This document shows, piece after piece, positions 39,934 through 45,122 of a stretch of 45,122 nucleotides of DNA; positions within the stretch are counted from its first letter, which is position 1; each line of letters begins with the position of its first letter. The notes under the pieces were generated by a model. It saw nothing but the letters and a program-made list of their open reading frames with translations, was not told where the DNA came from and did no database searches. The stretch covers positions 1 through 45,122 of the forward strand of contig CAZHNZ010000013.1 of NCBI GenBank assembly GCA_964534355.1. Reading direction: 5' to 3'. Both the position numbers and the translations under genes were made by a program. Source of the stretch: CAXXIC01 sp964534355 (lineage in GTDB: Bacteria > Bacteroidota > Bacteroidia > Bacteroidales > UBA7332).

Positions 39934-41910
39934 ATGAGATTAATAACCACGGTTCGTATTCTTATTTTGTTGTCTTTCATTGCTTTATATTCTTGCAAAT
40001 CGGCATCGGTCAAAAAAGCAAATCTGCTATTCGAAACCGGAGATTATGATGCTGCTTATATGATGTATAGGTCGGCCGCAAGTAAAATACCTTCTGAAAA
40101 ACAGGATCTGAAAACAGAAGTTTATCTGAAAATGGGAATATGTACCCAATATTTGCAGCGGGTGCAACCGGCAGAAAATGCATTTAATACGGCATTGAAG
40201 CTCAAGTCGAAGTCGGCACAATTGCGGTTGCAGTTGGCGCTGCTCTATCACCGGCAAGCGAAATATGCAGCTGCGATTACTCAATACAAACTCTATTTAG
40301 CTACAGATTCGGCAAATGTGTTGGCGCTTAACGGGATTAAAGGTTGTCAGTTGGCCGATACATTGAAAAAATATCCGACAAGATATTCAGTGAAGGCCGA
40401 GGCACGCTTAAACTCAAAACAGGCTGATTTTGCACCGGTATTGTTTGGCAAAGAGTTTGACCAAATCTATTTTGCATCCACGCGCGATCAGGCAGTCGGA
40501 AAAAAGAAAAGCCGCGTAACGGGTATGAAGAATGCAGATATTTTTGTTGCTAAAAGGAATAACAGTGGTGCCTGGGAAGCACCGAAACCTATGCAGGGGG
40601 CATTTAATTCACCTTCCGACGAAGGTGCGGTATCATTTAGCGGGGACTTTTCCAATATCTACTTCACACGTTGCCAGTTACCGGCTCTTTCATCATCAAC
40701 GGCCGAAATCTTTACATCGAAACGTTCTGATGCGACATGGAGTGAACCCCGAAAATTGCAATTGTTGAAGGATTCTACCGAAATGTTTGCTCATCCGGCA
40801 ATTTCGCCCAAGGGAGATTATCTTTACTTTGTTTCCGACCGACCCGGTGGTTTAGGCGGAAAAGATATCTGGCGTTCCAAAATAGAAGGTGGTAAGTTTT
40901 TGCTTCCGGAAAATTTGGGCAGTCAGATTAATACACCGGGTGATGAAATGTATCCCTTTGTGCGCGAAAACGGTGAACTCTATTTCTCTACCAATGGGTT
41001 GCCGGGATTGGGTGGGCTCGATTTGTTTGTGGCTGAACCGGTATCGGAAAATGAGTGGAAGGTCCGAAACATGGGAATGCCGGTCAATTCGTTTGCTGAT
41101 GATTTTGGGATTACCTTTGCCGGCCTCGACGAGTCAGGTCTTTTCTCATCAAACAGGGGAGATGCCAAGGGTTTTGACCATATCTATTCCTTCGAAATGC
41201 CTACAGTGAAACGGTTTGTCGAAGGAAGTGTCAAAAACGACAACAAGCAAATACTGGCTGATGCACGTTTGCATATTGTGAATAACAACGGATATAATTC
41301 GCGTCAGACTGTCAAAAATGACGGAACATTTAAATTTAAAGTCGAAAAAGGCTTGAAATACCTGATTCTGGCTTCGTGTAAAGGGTTTCTGAATAGCTCA
41401 AAAGAGATTGTGGTAGCTGATCAGGAAAAAGATGTAACCTTTAAAGCTGATTTTTCGCTTATTCCTATCGCAAAACCCATTGCCGTTGATAATATCTTTT
41501 TCGATGTAGCCAAGGCTACTCTGCGTCCGGAATCAACCGAATCGCTCAATCAGCTCGTGAAGTTGCTCAAAGAGAACCCCAATATCACGATCGAACTGAG
41601 TGCTCACACCGATATGAATGGCACTGATGAATACAACTTAAAGCTATCAGAAGAGCGGGCAGCGTCTGTAGTGGCTTTTTTGATTAATGGAGGAATAGAA
41701 AAAGAGAGACTCACCCCGAAAGGCTATGGCAAATCGCAACCTAAAATGGTGGATGAGGCAATGGCTCAGAAATATAAATTTCTGAAAGAGGGAGATGAGT
41801 TGACTGAAGCTTTGATTTTGAAACTTCAACCTCAACAACAGGAAATTGTCAATCAGATTAACCGTAGAACTGAATTCAGAGTGCTAAAAACTACCTACAA
41901 TTTGTTCTGA
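39934..41910 (+). CDS. porE: PorE-like lipoprotein of the type IX secretion system
   Basis: A 658-residue lipoprotein (ILILLSFIALYSC, lipobox LYSC). Domains in order are TPR repeats (about 25-150: ANLLFETGDYDAAYMMYRSA, AENAFNTALKLKSKSAQLRLQLALLYHRQAKYAAAITQYKLYL), a PD40/WD40-like propeller (about 165-425: FDQIYFASTRDQ, YLYFVSDRPGGLGGKDIWR, ELYFSTNGLPGLGGLDLFVAE, GLFSSNRGDAKGFDHIYSF), a carboxypeptidase-regulatory-like domain (about 430-510) and an OmpA C-like peptidoglycan-binding domain (about 515-640: IFFDVAKATLRPESTESLNQLVKLL, IELSAHTD, NLKLSEERAASVV). This four-part architecture and length match P. gingivalis PorE (PG1058), which anchors the type IX machinery to peptidoglycan. Confidence 0.88.
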   Translation: MRLITTVRILILLSFIALYSCKSASVKKANLLFETGDYDAAYMMYRSAASKIPSEKQDLKTEVYLKMGICTQYLQRVQPAENAFNTALKLKSKSAQLRLQLALLYHRQAKYAAAITQYKLYLATDSANVLALNGIKGCQLADTLKKYPTRYSVKAEARLNSKQADFAPVLFGKEFDQIYFASTRDQAVGKKKSRVTGMKNADIFVAKRNNSGAWEAPKPMQGAFNSPSDEGAVSFSGDFSNIYFTRCQLPALSSSTAEIFTSKRSDATWSEPRKLQLLKDSTEMFAHPAISPKGDYLYFVSDRPGGLGGKDIWRSKIEGGKFLLPENLGSQINTPGDEMYPFVRENGELYFSTNGLPGLGGLDLFVAEPVSENEWKVRNMGMPVNSFADDFGITFAGLDESGLFSSNRGDAKGFDHIYSFEMPTVKRFVEGSVKNDNKQILADARLHIVNNNGYNSRQTVKNDGTFKFKVEKGLKYLILASCKGFLNSSKEIVVADQEKDVTFKADFSLIPIAKPIAVDNIFFDVAKATLRPESTESLNQLVKLLKENPNITIELSAHTDMNGTDEYNLKLSEERAASVVAFLINGGIEKERLTPKGYGKSQPKMVDEAMAQKYKFLKEGDELTEALILKLQPQQQEIVNQINRRTEFRVLKTTYNLF

Positions 41911-41983
41911 TCTTTTTTTGTATAATTGCCTGCATCACAATGTTAAATATCTTAATAAGCCTGTAATATTCAGATTTATTGCC

Positions 41984-41991
41984 TATTTTTG
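41984..41991 (+). promoter_or_regulatory. -7 box (TATTTTTG) for the queuosine operon
   Basis: Perfect TAnnTTTG with a poor -33. It gives a leader of about 60 nt that contains the pseudoknot described next. Confidence 0.6.
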
Positions 41992-42021
41992 CGCCCGATT
42001 CTGCGGAAAACAGATTATCCG

Positions 42022-42055
42022 CCGTGTACTTGATAAACCACGTAAAAAACAAGAT
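42022..42055 (+). promoter_or_regulatory. Candidate preQ1-I riboswitch (H-type pseudoknot) before yhhQ-queC-queF
   Basis: P1 pairs CGTG (42023-42026) with CACG (42039-42042). P2 pairs CTTG in the P1 loop (42029-42032) with CAAG (42050-42053). The strand between is TAAAAAA, and a C (42038) sits just before the P1 3' strand, the position that pairs with preQ1 in known class I aptamers. The tail TAAAAAACAAGA closely resembles those of known preQ1-I aptamers. P2 ends 4 nt before the ATG at 42058, so ligand binding would block initiation. A GCGGA/TCCGC hairpin (42003-42022) lies just upstream. The weak point is the short, GC-modest 4-bp P1. Confidence 0.6.
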
Positions 42056-42057
42056 AG

Positions 42058-42741
42058 ATGAAAAAACAGGTTTCCCTTGCCTTTATGATTTGTGGCATAC
42101 TCTTTACAGTGTGCCTGATTGTAGCGAATATTGTTGAATCCAAACTGATTGATCTTTTTGGAATAACAGCTACTGCCGGTCTGCTAATTTTCCCTATTTC
42201 GTATGTGTTGAATGATGTGATTGCCGAAGTCTGGGGATTTCGGAAAGCGCGTCTCATTATCTGGATTGGCTTTCTGATGAATTTTTTGGCTGTTGCCGTT
42301 TTTCGAATGAGCATTGCATTACCACCCTCTCCGTTTTTCGACAACCAGGTGGCTTTCGAAACGATTCTTGGAAATACAGAGCGCATTACAATAGCTAGTT
42401 TTATAGCTTTCCTGTGCGGCTCTTTTCTCAATGCCTATGTGATGAGCAAAATGAAATTGGCGACCAAAGGACGTGGTTTTTCTATCCGTGCGGTGGTTTC
42501 TACATTGTTTGGTGAAGGGGTTGATTCTCTGATTTTTTTCTTTATCGCATTTGTCGGAGTATTACCGGTTTCCGAATTATTGATGCTTATGGCTACACAA
42601 ACTGGCCTGAAAGTGGCTTATGAAATAGTTGCGTTACCTTTTACAAATTGGGTGGTTCGTTGGGTGAAGAAAAGTGAGCAGGTTGATGTTTTTGATGCAG
42701 ATATCTCATATAACCCCCTAAAAATAGGAGAAATAGAATGA
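42058..42741 (+). CDS. yhhQ: Queuosine precursor transporter (YhhQ/VUT family)
   Basis: A 227-residue membrane protein with about six helices. Family motifs are VANIVESKLIDLFGITATAGLLIFPISYVLNDVIAEVWGFRKARLIIWIGF, the F-L-x-G-S-F-x-N-A-Y-V-M-S-K-M-K segment after helix 4, and RAVVSTLFGEGVDSLIFFFIAFVG. E. coli YhhQ imports preQ0/preQ1. Its stop overlaps the queC start (ATGA), and queF follows, so salvage and synthesis are combined in one operon under the candidate riboswitch. Confidence 0.93.
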   Translation: MKKQVSLAFMICGILFTVCLIVANIVESKLIDLFGITATAGLLIFPISYVLNDVIAEVWGFRKARLIIWIGFLMNFLAVAVFRMSIALPPSPFFDNQVAFETILGNTERITIASFIAFLCGSFLNAYVMSKMKLATKGRGFSIRAVVSTLFGEGVDSLIFFFIAFVGVLPVSELLMLMATQTGLKVAYEIVALPFTNWVVRWVKKSEQVDVFDADISYNPLKIGEIE

Positions 42742-43415
42742 ATAAAAATGAATCTGCCCTGGTATTGTTTTCGGGAGGACAAGACTCTACCACGTCTCTT
42801 TATTGGGCCAAAAATGAGTTTAAAGAGGTGCATACTATCGGTTTTCACTATGGTCAGAGACACCATTACGAAACCGAGGTTGCCAGAAATCTTGCCAAAA
42901 TAGCAGATGTTGATTTCGATCTTATTGAGATTAGCTCTCTGAGTCAGTTGTCTCCCAATGCTCTGACAAACAGTAGTATTGTAGTTGATAGAAATAAACC
43001 GGTAAATTCACTGCCCAATACTTTTGTGCCGGGTCGTAATCTGATTTTCCTGACTTATGCAGCTTCATTTGCTTATAGCCGGGGGATTCGGAATTTGGTT
43101 ACAGGTGTTTCGCAAACTGACTATAGCGGATATCCCGATTGTAGAGACGGGTTTATTAAATCTGCCGCTAAAACCATAAATCTGGCTATGGAGTCTGACT
43201 TCGTTATTCATACTCCTCTTATGCGTAAAAACAAGGAGGCGATATGGGAAATGTCTGATGAGTTAGGGATTTTTGATTTGGTCAGATACAATACATTAAC
43301 CTGTTATAATGGAATTATGGCTGACGGATGTGGACGCTGTCCGGCTTGTCAGCTTAGGGAAGCAGGGCTGAAGAAATATTTGAAAAAGAAAGAAAAACGA
43401 GCAAAAAGCCTGTAA
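42738..43415 (+). CDS. queC: 7-cyano-7-deazaguanine synthase
   Basis: A 225-residue protein. The PP-loop ATP-binding motif is LFSGGQDSTTSLYWA (residues 10-24), followed by HTIGFHYGQRHHYE. The mid segment is PNTFVPGRNLIFLTYAASFAY and VTGVSQTDYSGYPDCRDGFI. The C-terminal zinc site is LTCYNG...GCGRCPACQLR with four Cys. It makes preQ0 from 7-carboxy-7-deazaguanine, ATP and ammonia. The earlier enzymes (FolE, QueD, QueE) are not in this window. Confidence 0.97.
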   Translation: MNKNESALVLFSGGQDSTTSLYWAKNEFKEVHTIGFHYGQRHHYETEVARNLAKIADVDFDLIEISSLSQLSPNALTNSSIVVDRNKPVNSLPNTFVPGRNLIFLTYAASFAYSRGIRNLVTGVSQTDYSGYPDCRDGFIKSAAKTINLAMESDFVIHTPLMRKNKEAIWEMSDELGIFDLVRYNTLTCYNGIMADGCGRCPACQLREAGLKKYLKKKEKRAKSL

Positions 43416-43416
43416 T

Positions 43417-43860
43417 ATGGATTTGAAACTTCTGGGTAATAAAACAGAATATCTGACAGAATATGCTCCTCAGATACTTGAGGCATTCGACAATAAACAT
43501 CCCGAAAACGACTATTGGGTGCACTTCAATGCGTATGAGTTTACGAGTTTGTGCCCCATTACAGGTCAGCCCGATTTTGCGACTATTCACATCAATTATC
43601 TGCCCGCAGACAAAATGGTGGAGAGCAAAAGCCTGAAACTATATCTTTTCAGTTTCAGGAATCACGGTAGCTTTCATGAGGATTGTGTCAATATAATTAT
43701 GAAGGATCTGATAAATTTGATGCAACCCAAATACATCGAGGTAAAAGGTATTTTTACACCCAGAGGGGGAATTAGTATTCATCCTTTTTCGAATTGGGGC
43801 CAACCGGATACTAAGTATGCAGAAATGGCTTATACCCGACTTCTGAGCCGTGAATTTTAG
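43417..43860 (+). CDS. queF: NADPH-dependent preQ0 reductase (QueF, short form)
   Basis: 147 residues, the unimodular short type. The catalytic Cys and Asp are in EFTSLCPITGQPDFATIHI (Cys46, Asp53). The QueF NADPH motif is MVESKSLKLYLFSFRNHGSFHEDCVN, and it ends with IFTPRGGISIHPFSNWG. It reduces preQ0 to preQ1 for tRNA queuosine. It begins 1 nt after the queC stop. rodA converges 13 nt downstream, with no obvious terminator. Confidence 0.97.
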   Translation: MDLKLLGNKTEYLTEYAPQILEAFDNKHPENDYWVHFNAYEFTSLCPITGQPDFATIHINYLPADKMVESKSLKLYLFSFRNHGSFHEDCVNIIMKDLINLMQPKYIEVKGIFTPRGGISIHPFSNWGQPDTKYAEMAYTRLLSREF

Positions 43861-43873
43861 TCGGTAAATCCTT

Positions 43874-45122
43874 TTACAATCTTTCCAGACGGGCCAGATC
43901 TAATCGTAAGAAAATAAACAACAGGATTGTAAATCCCCAGAGAGAGGAGCCTCCGTAGCTGAAAAATGGCAACGGAATACCAATCACCGGGGTCAATCCG
44001 GTCACCATTCCAATATTGATAATCAGGTGGAATAGTATAATACTCACCACGCAATAGCCATAAACCCGCGAAAAAATGGTTCGTTGCCTTTCTGCCAGAT
44101 AAATGAGTCGCAGAATAAAAGCCAAAAACATTCCGACTATAAACAGTGATCCCAGAAATCCTTCCTCTTCACCTACCGTACAGAAAATAAAGTCAGTATC
44201 CTGTTCCGGCACATATTTTAGTTTGGTTTGTGTACCATTCAGAAACCCTTTGCCTGTAAATCCACCGGATCCAATGGCAATTTTCGACTGATTCACGTTG
44301 TAACCAACTCCCCGTGGGTCGTCCTGCATTCCCAGCGATACTTTGATACGTGTCTGCTGGTGCGGTTCCAGAATGTTTGAAAATACGTAATCGACAGATA
44401 ATGAAAATAGTAAAGCCCCAATGGTTATAAAGATGATAACAGCATAATCTTTGCTCGACTCTTTTAGTGTTAAAAAAATAAGATAGAATAGCGCGGATAA
44501 TGTGCCGATAAGTCCAATATAGGCATAGTTTATTTGGAAGTGAAGCAGCGACAACAGAAAGCTGAATGCAAACAGGATAACGACGCTAATCGCTATTCGT
44601 TGTGCTTCAACCTGCTTACGCGTTTGTATAAAAAGATAGAGTATCATCACTACTGTGATAATTACATAAACCAGTAAATCGCCTATTTGAGTAATTCCGG
44701 ATAAAGTGTCGCCATATTTCAGTGAGGTAATAAATAGTGTTACGATGTAAACACCGATAAATAGTATCAAACCACTCATTCCTTCTCGGTAAAGCATAAT
44801 CATAAAGGCCGCATAGACCAGCGCAGAACCTGTTTCTCTCTGTAATACAATGATTATGAACGGTAATGCAATAATTAGTGCTACCCGTAGATAGTTGTTG
44901 AGTTGGTTGAGTTGAAATTGATATCCACCAATTAGCCGGGATAAAGCCAGGGCAGTTGCAAATTTGCCAAACTCGGCAGGTTGAAGATTGATACCACCAC
45001 CTAGTTTTAGCCACGACCCTGAGCCTTTTACATCCGTTGCCAGAAATATAGTTGCAATGAGTAGCAGTATAATAATGCCGTACAACGGATAGGCAAATCT
45101 TTCGTAAATGTCGCTATCGAGC
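43874..45122 (-). CDS. rodA: RodA, SEDS peptidoglycan glycosyltransferase (N-terminus beyond window)
   Basis: The frame is open to the right edge, so the first helices are missing. Visible residues begin LDSDIYERFAYPLYGIIILLLIATIFLATDVKGSGSWLKLGGGINLQPAEFGKFATALALSR, with the invariant SEDS motif 'G-S-x-S-W-x-x-x-x-x-x-x-L-Q-P-A-E-F-x-K' containing the catalytic-loop region. RGVGYNVNQSKIAIGSGGFTGKGFLNGTQTKLKYVPEQDTDFIFCTVGEEEGFLG and GIPLPFFSYGGSS follow. It polymerises glycan strands during elongation with its class B PBP partner (mrdA). About 415 residues are visible. The inner loop ESSKDYAVIIF is somewhat longer than in E. coli RodA. Confidence 0.95.
   Translation of the reverse strand, partial: LDSDIYERFAYPLYGIIILLLIATIFLATDVKGSGSWLKLGGGINLQPAEFGKFATALALSRLIGGYQFQLNQLNNYLRVALIIALPFIIIVLQRETGSALVYAAFMIMLYREGMSGLILFIGVYIVTLFITSLKYGDTLSGITQIGDLLVYVIITVVMILYLFIQTRKQVEAQRIAISVVILFAFSFLLSLLHFQINYAYIGLIGTLSALFYLIFLTLKESSKDYAVIIFITIGALLFSLSVDYVFSNILEPHQQTRIKVSLGMQDDPRGVGYNVNQSKIAIGSGGFTGKGFLNGTQTKLKYVPEQDTDFIFCTVGEEEGFLGSLFIVGMFLAFILRLIYLAERQRTIFSRVYGYCVVSIILFHLIINIGMVTGLTPVIGIPLPFFSYGGSSLWGFTILLFIFLRLDLARLERL

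Overview
The window reads as a chromosomal segment of a Bacteroidales bacterium, plausibly close to Dysgonomonadaceae or Paludibacteraceae; family-level placement is inference. The evidence is the Bacteroidetes -7 promoter box TAnnTTTG upstream of about 17 genes, usually without a Shine-Dalgarno sequence. It also includes type IX secretion and gliding-family genes (porE, gldD, gldE, a type A sorting-domain protein), the lipoprotein TamL, DUF4402 pilin-like proteins, and DUF3078 and DUF6249 proteins. An F390/FprA-type flavodiiron protein and an Fe-type superoxide dismutase suit an anaerobe that meets transient oxygen.

Layout. 1-3409 (minus) is a chaperone-usher-like surface fibre locus: a DUF4402 major subunit, an intercistronic hairpin, a PapD-like chaperone, a second DUF4402 subunit, and the 5' part of an outer-membrane usher with a KESKAT hexapeptide repeat. 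3612-5384 is a type IX secreted protein. 5.5-11.5 kb carries single genes (a C1-like peptidase, TerC, ketopantoate reductase, a DnaQ-like exonuclease, a superoxide dismutase with a signal peptide) and a roughly 740 bp gene-free field of short degenerate repeats. 11.5-30.6 kb is mostly housekeeping: uvrD/pcrA-nspC, a GNAT acetyltransferase, MFS-mnmE, pyrG-yidC, DUF3078, fprA-nagB, trmH-ispE, tamL and rpmE (type B L31). 30.7-31.6 kb holds a GC-rich broken gene and tRNA-Lys. 31.8-37.6 kb has a TlpA-like lipoprotein, a split chromate transporter pair, ssb, a structured leader or small RNA candidate, gldE-gldD-phosphopantetheinyl transferase and tRNA-Asp. 37.6-39.1 kb is an overlapping three-gene ECF sigma operon. 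39.3-45.1 kb has rimM, porE, a queuosine operon (yhhQ-queC-queF) and the partial rodA.

Two items stand out. The first is the pilus-like locus at the left edge. Its subunit/chaperone/subunit/usher order, pilin-distal hairpin, TAATG-coupled usher and tandem-repeat usher N-terminus together suggest a poorly described Bacteroidetes chaperone-usher system. The second is a compact H-type pseudoknot directly in front of yhhQ-queC-queF. Its layout (4-bp P1, C before the P1 3' strand, A-rich loop, P2 reaching to 4 nt before the AUG) matches a preQ1-I riboswitch and would give translational feedback on queuosine precursor supply.

Several genes have in-frame TTG or GTG codons inside or beside their own -7 promoter box, so the longest reading frame overstates the protein. 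Starts given here were chosen with that in mind.
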